From Mesorhizobium jarvisii (lineage in GTDB: Bacteria > Pseudomonadota > Alphaproteobacteria > Rhizobiales > Rhizobiaceae), in assembly GCF_003601985.1 (NCBI RefSeq), contig NZ_QZXA01000022.1, forward strand, positions 1 through 61,589: a stretch of 61,589 nucleotides of DNA, read 5' to 3'. Positions 41,467 through 50,178 of the stretch are shown in pieces. A model generated the notes under the pieces. The model was not told where the DNA came from. It searched no databases and was given only the letters and a program-made list of their open reading frames with translations. Positions within the stretch are counted from its first letter, which is position 1. Every line of letters starts with the position of its first letter. Both the position numbers and the translations under genes were made by a program.

Positions 41467-42696
41467 GTGGCTGGCCAGGTGGTACAAATTGCTGCGGTGG
41501 ATGACGGCTTGCCCGTAGGGGAAGCCTCCCGTCCGGTGACCGTCCCCGCGAACGATGCGTACACGGCGCGATTGCACACAAGCCTTGAAGCGGTCAGGCC
41601 GCTCTGGCTGCGCTTCCAAATGGACGGTGTCTGCACCGCCCACCAGCATTTTGCGTGGGTGCAGGGGATCGTGGCGCGGCTGATGCCGGCAGGCGCAGAG
41701 CCGCTCATCGTTGAAGTGAACGACGCGGTGACGGGCGCGCCCTTGATGCTGGTGCCGCTGATGCTGCGATCAGCCTTCCGGCATCGGGTGATCGAGTGGC
41801 TGAGCTGTGGCGTGTGCGACTATTCGGCACCGCTGCTGGCCGATGCGGGTGCGTGGACCGCCCAATCGGCGCAGGCTGCGTGGGCGGCGGTGCGTTCCGT
41901 GCTGCCGTCGGCGGATCGCTTCCATATCACGGGAATACCGCAGCAGATCGGCGGCGTCGCCAATCCCCTGGCCTTGCTGACGACCACGCGCGATTCCGTC
42001 CAGACCACCTTCGGTCTTGCCATCGACGGCGACCCGGAAACCGTGCTCAAGCGTCTCTGCAGGCCATCTTTCGCCAAGGAATTCGGCAAGGACTGGCGCC
42101 GGCTCGAAAGGCTCGGCGATGTGGAACTCGTCCAGGCCGGTTCGCCGGACCAGGTGGAGGAAATCTTCGGCGAACTGGTCCGGATGCGGCTCAGCCGCTT
42201 CCGCGAGCTTGGCCGCTTCGACCTGCTTACGCAGGAGGCGGTTGTCGATTTCTACCGTGACGCGGCCATCCAGGGCTTGTCGGACGGCTCGGTGCGGCTC
42301 TTCGGGCTGCGCGTCGGCGGCTCCCTGATCGCGGTTCAATATCTGCTTGTCCATCAAGGGACTGTTCATGCTCTCCTGATAGCTATGGACCAGAGCGTCG
42401 TGCCCAACGTCTCACCTGGAATGGCGATCATTGGCAGGTTGATGAGTTGGGCACGCGAGCAAGACTTCGGCTATTTCGACCTGTCGGTCGGCAACCAGAG
42501 CTACAAGGAACATATGGGCGCCAAGGGTTCGGTTCTTGTGGAACTCTGCCACGGGTACACGATGCGGGGCAGGGCGGCGAGCAACGCCATCGATCTACGC
42601 AACCGGACCGAGGCCTTCGTGCGATCCAAACCACGGCTGCTCAATGTGGCCCAGAGACTGATGCGAGGTTTGCGGCGTTCGCGTGGAGGACGTTGA
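41467..42696 (+). CDS. CelD/BcsL-type GNAT acetyltransferase, copy 1
   Basis: 409 residues. Start chosen at GTG 41467: GGAG (41457-41460) abuts the ATG at 41461, which leaves no spacing for it, but is 6 bases before the GTG, and the second copy has the same layout. Two GNAT folds; the C-terminal one has FGELVRMRLSRFRELGRFDLL, GSVRLFGLRVGGSLIAVQYL and FGYFDLSVGNQSYKEHMGAK, the acyltransferase-6 (CelD) pattern. Probably acetylates the sugar repeat unit or a polar-lipid precursor. About 60 percent identical by eye to copy 2. Confidence 0.85.
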   Translation: MAGQVVQIAAVDDGLPVGEASRPVTVPANDAYTARLHTSLEAVRPLWLRFQMDGVCTAHQHFAWVQGIVARLMPAGAEPLIVEVNDAVTGAPLMLVPLMLRSAFRHRVIEWLSCGVCDYSAPLLADAGAWTAQSAQAAWAAVRSVLPSADRFHITGIPQQIGGVANPLALLTTTRDSVQTTFGLAIDGDPETVLKRLCRPSFAKEFGKDWRRLERLGDVELVQAGSPDQVEEIFGELVRMRLSRFRELGRFDLLTQEAVVDFYRDAAIQGLSDGSVRLFGLRVGGSLIAVQYLLVHQGTVHALLIAMDQSVVPNVSPGMAIIGRLMSWAREQDFGYFDLSVGNQSYKEHMGAKGSVLVELCHGYTMRGRAASNAIDLRNRTEAFVRSKPRLLNVAQRLMRGLRRSRGGR

Positions 42697-42724
42697 GAGC
42701 AGGCCTGAACGACGGGAGAAGTAC

Positions 42725-43948
42725 GTGGCGGGCCAGGCAGTGCGAATAGTCGCGGTTGGGGATGCACCGGACCAACCTCTTTCCCCAATTATCGCCGGTT
42801 GGGGCGCCGCCGCGCGCTTTGCCGCGCGGCTGCACACCAGCTTCGATTCCGTAAGGCCGCTGTGGTTGCGCCTCGAGGCGACCGGCTTGTGCACGGGCCA
42901 TCAGGGCCTTGCCTGGGTGGAAGGGATCGCAAACCGTCTGATGCCTAAAAGCGCGGAACTGCTGGTCGTCGAGGTCAACGACGCCGCAACGGGCGCGCCT
43001 GTCATGCTGTTGCCGCTGATGCGCCGCCGGGCCATGGGCCATTTTGTGATCGAATGGCTGAGCTGCGGCGTGTGCGATTATTCCGCGCCGCTGCTGGCCG
43101 ATGCGAGACCCTGGACCACGCAGAGCGCCGACGCCGCCTGGGCGGCGGTGCGCGCCGTGCTGCCGCCGACGGACCGCTTCCACATAGCGGGGATTCCGCG
43201 AGAGATTCACGGCGTCGCCAATCCGCTGGCGCTGCTTTCGCAGGCGCGCGATTCCATCCAGATCGCTTCGAGCCTGGCCCTGAGCGGCGATCCTGAGACG
43301 CTGATCAAGCGCATCTGCAAATCGTCCTTCGCCAAGAATTTCCACAAGCACTGCCGCCGCTTCGAACAGATGGGCAAGCTCGATCTGGTCGAAGCCGAGA
43401 CGCCCGACATGGTGGAGGCGCATTTCGCGACGCTGCTCGAGCTCAGGCTCAACCGCTTCCGCGAACTCGGGCGCTTCGACCTGCTGACGCAGGCGCCGAT
43501 CGTCGAATTCTACCGCAATGCCGCCCTGCAGGGCCTGTCCGACGGCTCTGTGCGGCTGTTTGGGCTGCGTGTCGGTGAAGCCTATCTCGCCGTCATGTAC
43601 GTACTTGTCATGAAGGGCACCTTGCACGCGCTTTTGCTCGGGATCGATCACGACGCGGTGGCCAACGCCTCGCCAGGCCTGACGACGATGGGCAAGCTGA
43701 TGATGTGGGGGGTGGCGCAGGGGCTCGACTGTTTCGACCTGTCGGTCGGCAGCCAGGGCTACAAGCAGCACATCGGCGCTTCGAGCGCGGTGCTGGCAGA
43801 ATTGTGCGAGGCGGTGACGCTGCGCGGCCGGGGCTCGACCACCTTTATCCAGTTGCGCGGCAAGACCGAGCTTTTCGTGCGCTCCAAGCCCGGGCTGTAC
43901 AAGGCCGTGCAGGGCGTGATGCGGCGATTTCGGCGATTGAAGAATTGA
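42725..43948 (+). CDS. CelD/BcsL-type GNAT acetyltransferase, copy 2
   Basis: 407 residues from GTG 42725 (GGGAG 6 bases upstream), 28 bases after copy 1. Shares LSCGVCDYSAPLLADA, LNRFRELGRFDLLTQ and DLSVGSQGYKQHIGAS with copy 1 along its full length, so the pair is a tandem duplication that has diverged mainly at the N-terminus and in the mid domain. Each may modify a different position. Last gene of the operon; an 8-base tandem repeat and a hairpin follow. Confidence 0.85.
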   Translation: MAGQAVRIVAVGDAPDQPLSPIIAGWGAAARFAARLHTSFDSVRPLWLRLEATGLCTGHQGLAWVEGIANRLMPKSAELLVVEVNDAATGAPVMLLPLMRRRAMGHFVIEWLSCGVCDYSAPLLADARPWTTQSADAAWAAVRAVLPPTDRFHIAGIPREIHGVANPLALLSQARDSIQIASSLALSGDPETLIKRICKSSFAKNFHKHCRRFEQMGKLDLVEAETPDMVEAHFATLLELRLNRFRELGRFDLLTQAPIVEFYRNAALQGLSDGSVRLFGLRVGEAYLAVMYVLVMKGTLHALLLGIDHDAVANASPGLTTMGKLMMWGVAQGLDCFDLSVGSQGYKQHIGASSAVLAELCEAVTLRGRGSTTFIQLRGKTELFVRSKPGLYKAVQGVMRRFRRLKN

Positions 43949-43962
43949 AGAATTGAAGAACG

Positions 43963-43985
43963 GCTCCCGAAGCGGCTTCGGGAGC
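43963..43985. terminator. Hairpin after the acetyltransferase operon
   Basis: GCTCCCGAAG-CGG-CTTCGGGAGC, a 10-bp stem between the convergent acetyltransferase and EthD genes. No U run. Three tandem copies of ATTGAAGA (43936-43959) cover the stop codon of copy 2. Confidence 0.6.
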
Positions 43986-44019
43986 AGGAATTGATGGCCG
44001 TGCGCCACGACGTGACGGC

Positions 44020-44334
44020 TCACAGCGGCTCGGTGTCGAAGAGCAGCATCGTCACCAGATCGTCATCCCCGGCGAATTTGCGCCGGTCCTCCGCGCAGGC
44101 GCGGCCGATCTCGCTGGCAAAGGCTGTGCGAATGGCCTCCAGACTGTCGAAATAGAGGATGGCGACCCTGTAGGGCGTCTCGCCCGGCAGGACGTTCATG
44201 ACCGGCGACCGGCTGATCTCGTAGCGATGCAGTCCGGGCAATTGCTTGGCCAGCGGCACGTGAATGTCGTGGTAGTGACGCTCGAAGGCCGCCGGATCGG
44301 CGGGGGTTTTGTAGATGACAAGCATCTTGGCCAT
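44020..44334 (-). CDS. EthD-family protein
   Basis: 104 residues from ATG 44334 (GGAG upstream). MAKMLVIYKTPADPAAFERHYHDIHVPLAKQLPGL-type start (key words FERHYHDIHVPLAKQLPG) and VAILYFDSLEAI match the EthD dimeric alpha-beta barrel fold. EthD proteins accompany ether or other compound degradation; many are of unknown role. No cytochrome P450 genes adjoin. It ends the polysaccharide region on the opposite strand. Confidence 0.88.
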   Translation of the reverse strand: MAKMLVIYKTPADPAAFERHYHDIHVPLAKQLPGLHRYEISRSPVMNVLPGETPYRVAILYFDSLEAIRTAFASEIGRACAEDRRKFAGDDDLVTMLLFDTEPL

Positions 44335-44772
44335 GGAGGTGCTCCCTGTTTGAGGTGATCGCGCCTCGTCGGCGCCGCACCAATGTCGTTCGCCGGAAGC
44401 GGATTTCGACAGGGATGCGGGTTTTCGCGAGACCAACGGCATGGGGCCGGCGCCAGGAGACGTTCCGCGCCTCGCCATCTTGGCCGCCGGCCGGTGCCTG
44501 CGGCTGCGCACTTGATCCATGTCAAAGCGGATCGGCGTCGATGCTTTTATCTGGTTCAGTGTCTTGGGAAGGACACAAGGCGGTGGGTGGTTCCGGACCG
44601 GCAAGTTGAAAACAGCTCCGGTCCGGACTGCCTGTCCCTAGCCATGGCCGATGCTTCATGTTTTGATTCAATCCCGCGGGCAAGCACCTTCAAAACTCTG
44701 GCAGAATTTAACCGAACTGCAACTCACGATCTGTATTAGGTTGTGTGAGGGCTAAGAAACCAAGGGCTTGCA
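44335..44772. other. Gene-free stretch
   Basis: 438 bases between the EthD gene and the pilin gene. No supported frame, repeat or RNA structure; it must hold the promoters of both flanking genes, but none could be fixed. Confidence 0.5.
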
Positions 44773-44949
44773 ATGCCATCAATTGTTTCCCGTTTCATGC
44801 GAGATGAAACCGGTGCTACCGCCATCGAGTATGGCCTGATCGCCGCCCTCATCGCGCTCGCCATCATCGCCGGCGCCGGTGCGCTCGGCAATGCGATCAA
44901 CGCCAAGTTCACGAAAATCGGCAACACGCTCAACAGCAGCGGGTCGTAA
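44773..44949 (+). CDS. Flp/Fap-type pilin, solitary
   Basis: 58 residues. MPSIVSRFMRDETG is a class IVb leader; cleavage by TadV/CpaA after G14 would expose ATAIEYGLIAALIALAIIAG, with the conserved Glu at +5 and Tyr at +6. The C-terminal part (NAINAKFTKIGNTLNSSGS) is the short Flp tail. The weak AGGG site lies 9 bases upstream. No tad/cpa assembly genes are present in the window, so this pilin must use a machine encoded elsewhere or be an extra copy. Confidence 0.92.
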   Translation: MPSIVSRFMRDETGATAIEYGLIAALIALAIIAGAGALGNAINAKFTKIGNTLNSSGS

Positions 44950-45050
44950 CGGTCGGCCACGGTCGCCAACCCGCGAAATTGACAGGACAGTTCGTCTCCG
45001 TCATCCTTGAGCCAGTCGCCTGATGTGTCAGGGCGACCGAGGGAAGCGTC

Positions 45051-45275
45051 ATGTTCAGTCCCGTCACCAGCCAGAATGCCAAGCGCGCCGCGGTGCGCAA
45101 GGCGCTCGACGCCTACAAGGTCTACATCACCGCGCAGAGCTTTTCTGACGGCGCCTACCGCGCCCGCGTGCTGGTCGACGGCGAGGCCTATTGGGTGGAT
45201 GAGTTTCGGCTGAGCCAGCTGCAGCAGGGCCTGTCGCCGGCCGAGCTCGAGCTGACGCCTGCCGCCGACGATTGA
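45051..45275 (+). CDS. Small conserved-looking protein upstream of ligD
   Basis: 74 residues. VRKALDAYKVYITAQSFSDG, then RARVLVDGEAYWVDEFRLSQ suggest a compact alpha-beta domain. No family recognised. It lies 70 bases upstream of ligD on the same strand and could share its transcript, but no promoter or ribosome binding evidence settles this. Codon use is like its neighbours. Confidence 0.6.
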   Translation: MFSPVTSQNAKRAAVRKALDAYKVYITAQSFSDGAYRARVLVDGEAYWVDEFRLSQLQQGLSPAELELTPAADD

Positions 45276-45345
45276 CAGCGTGACTTCCATCCGTTCCGGA
45301 ACGCGGCGGTTGCTCCTGCTTGCCAAGCGCTTCGAGCGCTGACCC

Positions 45346-47847
45346 ATGCCCGCTCCCGCCAAACTCAAAACCTATCGCGCCAAGCGCGAATTTTCCAAAA
45401 CGCCGGAACCGGCCGGCGGGCTGATCACTGGCGACGACAACCGCTTCGTCGTCCACAAGCACCACGCCACGGCGGATCACTATGATCTGCGCCTGCAGGT
45501 CGGCGACGTGCTGAAGAGCTGGGCGGTGCCGCGTGGGCCCTCGCTCAATCCGGCCGACAAGAGGCTGGCGGTCGAGACCGAGGACCATCCGCTCGAATAT
45601 ATCGATTTCGAGGGCGTCATTCCCGAGGGGGAATATGGCGGCGGGCCGATGATCGTCTGGGACACCGGCACCTGGGCGCCGATGGACGATGTCGAGAAGA
45701 GCCTGCGCACCGGCGCTTTCAAGTTCCGGCTGGCCGGCGAAAAGCTCAATGGCGGCTGGATGCTGACCCGCCTGAAGCCCAAGCCTGGCGAAGACGAGAA
45801 CAAGAAGAACTGGCTGCTGTTCAAGGAGCGCGACCTCGCCGCCGACACGGCGCTGAATATTCTGGAGGCGCGGCCGGAAAGCGTGAAATCCGGCCTGTGC
45901 ATCGAGGAACTGGCGGCCGCCGCGAAACCGCCAGCGAAGTCCGCGCCAAAGCCGGGTTCCCTGAAGCCCGGCGAACTGCCAGGCGCGGTGAAGGCGCCGG
46001 CGCTCAGCCGTATCGAGCCGCAGCTGGCGACGCAGGCACTGAAGCCGCCGGGCGGCGAAGGCCCTGCCGAGAACACCAACGAACTTTGGCTTCACGAGAT
46101 CAAATTCGACGGCTACCGCACCATGGCGCATCTGTCCGACGGGCAGGTGCGGCTGATCACCCGGGGCGGCATCGACTGGACGAAGCGCTATGGCGACCTG
46201 CCGCATGCGTTCGCCAAACTGCCGTGCCGCGAGGCGATCATCGATGGCGAGATCGTGGTGCTCGACGCCAAGGGCATCAGCCGCTTTGCGCTGCTGCAGG
46301 ATGCGCTGGCCGAAGGCGCCGGCAGCAAGCTGCATTTCTATGCCTTCGACCTCCTGCATCTCGACGGCTGGGATTTGCTGAAAGCACCGCTCATCCGGCG
46401 CAAGGCGCTGCTGGCTGAGCTGCTTGGCGGGCTCGGGGCGAATTCCGCCATCCAGTTCTCCGACCATGTCGAGGGCTCGGGGCAGGGCCTGTACGACCAG
46501 GCGACGGAGCTCGGGCTCGAAGGCGTCGTCTCCAAGCGCGCTAGCGCGATCTACCAGAGCGGCCGCACCAAGAGCTGGACCAAGTGCAAGGCGCTGCAGA
46601 AGGACGATTTCGTCATCGCGGGTTACACGATTTCCGACGCGGCGGAAGGGCTGGCGGCACTCGGCATGGCCGAGTGGGAGGAAGGCGAGCTGCACTATCG
46701 CGGCAAGGTCGGCACCGGCTTCGATGCCGAGACGGCAGCCGACCTGCTGGCACGGCTGGAGCCGCTGACATCCGGCGCCACGGCGCCGGAAGGCGTGCCG
46801 CGCGAGATCATGCGCGATATGCATTGGGTGAAGCCGCTGTTCTCGGCGCGCATCCATTACGCCAACCGCACGGCGGACAATGCGTTGCGCCATGGCGTGT
46901 TTCGCGGTCTCAGGGATGTCGGCCTGTCGACGCCGGTCTCGGCCAAGCGCAAGCGGCTGATCTCGGAGGCGGATCTTGCCACCATCTGGGTGACCAATCC
47001 GGAGCGGCGGCTGTTCGGCAAGACGGGGCCGACCAAGCTCGATATCGCCGTCTATTACGCGCTGGTCGGCGACTTCATGCTGCCGCACATCCTTGGCCGT
47101 CCGGTGTCGCTGGTGCGCTGCCCGACCGGCCTGCCAAAGGATTGCTTCTTTCAGCGCCACGCCTTCACCGGCATGCCGCCTTCGGTGGTGACGTTCCAGG
47201 CGACCAATTCCGAGGGCGAGACCAAATCCTATCTCTCGGTCGAAGGGGCAAAAGGCTATCTGGCGCTGGCACAGTTCGGCGTCGTCGAGTTCCACACCTG
47301 GGGCACGCACCGCACCAGCCTCGACAAACCCGACCAGATCGTCTTCGACCTCGATCCGGGCGCGGGGATTTCCTGGCGCGAAGTGGTGGAAGCCGCCGTC
47401 CACATCAAGGGCGAGCTCGAGGGGCTGGGGCTGGTGCCGTTCGCCAAGACGTCAGGAGGCAGCGGCATCCACATCACCGTGCCGGTGACGTCAAAGCAGA
47501 ACTGGAAGAAGCTGCACCAGGCGACCAGCGCCATCTCCACCCATCTGGCGGCGACCGCGCCCGACACATTCACCACCACCATGGGCAAGGAAAACCGCAA
47601 GAAGCGCATCTTCATCGACTACCACCGCAACGCCCGCGGCCACACTTCCGCCGCGCCCTATTCGCTGCGCGCCCGCACCAATCTGCCGGCCTCGACGCCG
47701 GTGAGCTGGAGCGATCTGGAGGCGATCGATGCGCCGCAGGACTTGAATTATTCCTCGCTGCCGGGGCTGCTGGAGACGTCGGGCGATCCCTGGGCGGATA
47801 TCGAGGATTTTGCGCGGGATTTGCCGACCCATCTTTCGTCATCCTAG
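45346..47847 (+). CDS. ligD: Multidomain DNA ligase D
   Basis: 833 residues, domain order phosphoesterase, ligase, polymerase. Phosphoesterase (~20-175): FVVHKHHATADHYDLRLQVG with the metal-binding His residues. Ligase (~225-530): adenylation lysine K253 in HEIKFDGYR, then ATP-dependent ligase motifs through VVSKRASAIYQSGRTKSWTK. Polymerase/primase (~545-830): catalytic DLDPGAG (D668, D670). Repairs double-strand breaks with Ku by end processing, fill-in with a preference for ribonucleotides, and sealing. The TAG stop and last three Ser codons lie in a palindromic repeat. ku follows 278 bases downstream. Confidence 0.97.
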   Translation: MPAPAKLKTYRAKREFSKTPEPAGGLITGDDNRFVVHKHHATADHYDLRLQVGDVLKSWAVPRGPSLNPADKRLAVETEDHPLEYIDFEGVIPEGEYGGGPMIVWDTGTWAPMDDVEKSLRTGAFKFRLAGEKLNGGWMLTRLKPKPGEDENKKNWLLFKERDLAADTALNILEARPESVKSGLCIEELAAAAKPPAKSAPKPGSLKPGELPGAVKAPALSRIEPQLATQALKPPGGEGPAENTNELWLHEIKFDGYRTMAHLSDGQVRLITRGGIDWTKRYGDLPHAFAKLPCREAIIDGEIVVLDAKGISRFALLQDALAEGAGSKLHFYAFDLLHLDGWDLLKAPLIRRKALLAELLGGLGANSAIQFSDHVEGSGQGLYDQATELGLEGVVSKRASAIYQSGRTKSWTKCKALQKDDFVIAGYTISDAAEGLAALGMAEWEEGELHYRGKVGTGFDAETAADLLARLEPLTSGATAPEGVPREIMRDMHWVKPLFSARIHYANRTADNALRHGVFRGLRDVGLSTPVSAKRKRLISEADLATIWVTNPERRLFGKTGPTKLDIAVYYALVGDFMLPHILGRPVSLVRCPTGLPKDCFFQRHAFTGMPPSVVTFQATNSEGETKSYLSVEGAKGYLALAQFGVVEFHTWGTHRTSLDKPDQIVFDLDPGAGISWREVVEAAVHIKGELEGLGLVPFAKTSGGSGIHITVPVTSKQNWKKLHQATSAISTHLAATAPDTFTTTMGKENRKKRIFIDYHRNARGHTSAAPYSLRARTNLPASTPVSWSDLEAIDAPQDLNYSSLPGLLETSGDPWADIEDFARDLPTHLSSS

Positions 47848-47896
47848 GGTCTGCGCCGCGTCGCTTCGCTCCTTGCTCCGCCCTAGGATGACGAAG
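47833..47896. repeat. REP-like palindrome overlapping the ligD stop
   Basis: CTTTCGTCATCCTAGGG (47833-47849) and CCCTAGGATGACGAAG (47881-47896) form a 15-16 bp stem with a GC-rich loop containing TCGCTTCGCT. The left arm contributes the last codons and stop of ligD. It may end the ligD transcript. Confidence 0.8.
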
Positions 47897-48125
47897 AAAT
47901 GGGGCGCTTGTCGTTGTCAACCTCTGTCTAGGCCAAGGAGTCCAGTCCATCGACGCTTCATACAATTTGAATTATCCTCCGCCCGCGACCCTCCAGCGCC
48001 CTAAAACACTTCGTCAGGGATTTGCCAGTATCTTGCGGGGTCGGTGTAGGATTTGCGCAGCCTTGTTCGTCCTTCGGACGAAAAGCGCTGAGCAGTATCA
48101 GTGCATGGCCGCGTAGGAGTGTATC

Positions 48126-49034
48126 ATGGCGCCCAGGGCAAGTTGGAAGGGTTATCTCAAGCTCAGCCTCGTCAGCTGTCCGGTCCGGCTCTATCCGGCG
48201 ACGACGACCAGCGAGCGCATCTCGTTCAATCAGCTGCACAAGAAGACGCATAACCGCATCAACATGAAGCCGGTCGATCCAGAACTCGGGCTCGTCGAGC
48301 GCTCGGACCTGGTCAAGGGCTACGAGTACGAGGACAAGCAGTACATCATCATCGATGATGCCGACCTCGACGCGGTGCGTATCGAATCCAACCACACGAT
48401 GAACATCGAGGCCTTCGTCGACGAGGGCGAGGTCGATGTCATCTACCAGGACGCGCCCTATTACCTGGCGCCGGACGGGGCGATGGCCGAGGAAACCTTC
48501 GCCGTGCTGCGCGAAGCCATGCGCAAATCCGGCAAGCTGGCGATCGCCCGGCTGGTGCTGTCCAGCCGCGAGCGGGTGGTGACGATCGGCGCGCGCGAGA
48601 ACGGCATGTTCGTGTGCACGTTGAGGAACCCGAACGAAGTGCGTGGCACGGCTGAATATTTCGGCAACATCCCGGCCAGCAAGCCCGACCCGGAAATGCT
48701 CGAACTGGCCGAAGCGCTGATCAAGCAGAAGGAAACCACCTTCGATCCGAAGGATTACGAGGACCGCTACGAGATCGCGCTGATGGCGATGATCCGCGAG
48801 AAGCTGAAGGGCCACAAGCCGATCATCGCGGCCGCCCCCGAGCGTGGCAATGTCATCAATCTGATGGATGCGCTGAAGGCCAGCCTGTCGCAGTCGAAGC
48901 CGCCGGCCAAGTCGAAGAGCAAGGCCGACGAAGTGGTGGCCAAACCCGCCGCCAAGAAGGCGGCAGCGGGCGGCGCGCCTGAGAATCCGCTGAAGGCCAG
49001 TCTGCTCAAGGCGGTCGGCAAGAGCAAGAAATGA
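48126..49034 (+). CDS. ku: Ku homologue of bacterial end joining
   Basis: 302 residues. Starts MAPRASWKGYLKLSLVSCPV, the invariant Ku opening, and continues with QLHKKTHNRINMKPVDPELG and GYEYEDKQYIIIDDADLDAV; the core ring ends near residue 255. The Lys/Ala/Pro-rich tail (~255-302) is the variable DNA-binding extension. Forms a homodimer that threads onto DNA ends and recruits LigD. A TTCGTCC-TTC-GGACGAA hairpin (48068-48084) lies about 40 bases upstream. Its stop overlaps the start of the next gene. Confidence 0.97.
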   Translation: MAPRASWKGYLKLSLVSCPVRLYPATTTSERISFNQLHKKTHNRINMKPVDPELGLVERSDLVKGYEYEDKQYIIIDDADLDAVRIESNHTMNIEAFVDEGEVDVIYQDAPYYLAPDGAMAEETFAVLREAMRKSGKLAIARLVLSSRERVVTIGARENGMFVCTLRNPNEVRGTAEYFGNIPASKPDPEMLELAEALIKQKETTFDPKDYEDRYEIALMAMIREKLKGHKPIIAAAPERGNVINLMDALKASLSQSKPPAKSKSKADEVVAKPAAKKAAAGGAPENPLKASLLKAVGKSKK

Positions 49035-50155
49035 CGGCACCGGCCGTTTCGGTTCCGGGGGCCGTCTTCGGTACCATCGGCGCGCTGGCGGCATTTCCCT
49101 TGCGGCTCGCCGCGCGGGAGGTCGAGCGCCAGCACGGCCAGCTGAGGCGCGGCATCACCAGGCGCACGACGCATGTCGTGTTCGGCCGCGCGCTGCTCGC
49201 CAAGGCCGGATTGACGAAAAACGGCGATGTCGGGATCGAGCGCCGCGTCGCCGTCGAGCGCGCGGCCGGGCGCACGCTGATCAGCGAGAACGGTTTTTTG
49301 CGCCTGCTCGGCCTGATGAAGGCGCCGGAGGCGTCATCACTGTCGCGGCAATCGCTGATCGAGCAATCGCGACTGTTGGGCGCCGACCTCGACCTGCTGT
49401 CGCTGTTCGATGCGTTCGAGCACGATTGCGAACCCTATTCCTTCCGCGACCTGATCCTGGCGCGCAAATATGCCGGGCTGGTGGCCGGCGGCGCGACCTG
49501 GGGCGCGATCGCGCGCTCCGTGCACCGCTCCGGTCCGGTCGCCTCGCTCACCGCCAAATCGCTCAACGTCGGCTCGCAGCACGGCCGCCCCGACGCAATC
49601 TATCTCGAAGGCGGCCAGAGCGAGCTCGACGGGCAATTGCTGTTCGATCTGGGCGCCGCGGCACAAGGCGACGACACGCTGGAAGATTTGTTCGCCGAGG
49701 CCGAAGCGGCGGAGGAGGGCGGCGACCACGAAGGTGCTGCCGCACTTTACCAGCGCTGCCTCGCCATCGACCCCAGCGACGCCATCGCCGCCTTCAACCG
49801 CGCCAACTGCCTGCGCGCCGGCGGCCACGCGGCGGATGCCGCGCATGACTATGCCAGGGCGATAAAGCTCGATCCGGCCTTTGTCGAGGCCTGGTTCAAC
49901 CTCGCCGGGCTGATGAGCGAGCAAGGCCGCGATGCTTCCGCGCGACGGCATTTGCAGAGGGCGATCGCGCTCGACAGGAGCTATGCCGATCCGGTGTTCA
50001 ACCTGGCCAGGCTGGAATTCGACGCCGGCAATCTGCCCGAGGCGCGGCGGCTGTGGGTGCGGTATCTGGAGCTCGACGCGGAGTCCGAATGGGCCGGGGT
50101 GGCTGCTAAAGGCGTGCAGTTCGTGGATATGCAGCTGGCACGGACGGCGGGGTGA
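49031..50155 (+). CDS. Ku-coupled protein with BRCT-like, HTH-like and TPR regions
   Basis: 374 residues; its ATG overlaps the ku stop (ATGA), so it is translationally coupled. Residues ~8-60 look like a BRCT fold: GAVFGTIGALAAFP at the start and GQLRRGITRRTTHVVFGR near 46-63, matching the GG...TTHLVxG block. Residues ~135-180 (YSFRDLILARKYAGLVAGGA, WGAIARSV) look like a MerR-type helix-turn-helix. Residues ~225-345 are three TPR units (EGAAALYQRCLAIDPSDAIA; YARAIKLDPAFVEAWFNLAG; LQRAIALDRSYADPVFNLAR). No enzyme motif. By context it may be a scaffold in end joining; BRCT assignment is by eye only. Confidence 0.7.
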   Translation: MTAPAVSVPGAVFGTIGALAAFPLRLAAREVERQHGQLRRGITRRTTHVVFGRALLAKAGLTKNGDVGIERRVAVERAAGRTLISENGFLRLLGLMKAPEASSLSRQSLIEQSRLLGADLDLLSLFDAFEHDCEPYSFRDLILARKYAGLVAGGATWGAIARSVHRSGPVASLTAKSLNVGSQHGRPDAIYLEGGQSELDGQLLFDLGAAAQGDDTLEDLFAEAEAAEEGGDHEGAAALYQRCLAIDPSDAIAAFNRANCLRAGGHAADAAHDYARAIKLDPAFVEAWFNLAGLMSEQGRDASARRHLQRAIALDRSYADPVFNLARLEFDAGNLPEARRLWVRYLELDAESEWAGVAAKGVQFVDMQLARTAG

Positions 50156-50178
50156 GGGGGATCAATGGTCGCGCTTGA

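Noticed and set aside
45127..47403. 758-codon frame antisense to ligD
   Set aside because: Composition is that of a shadow frame, and ligD motifs are intact on the other strand.
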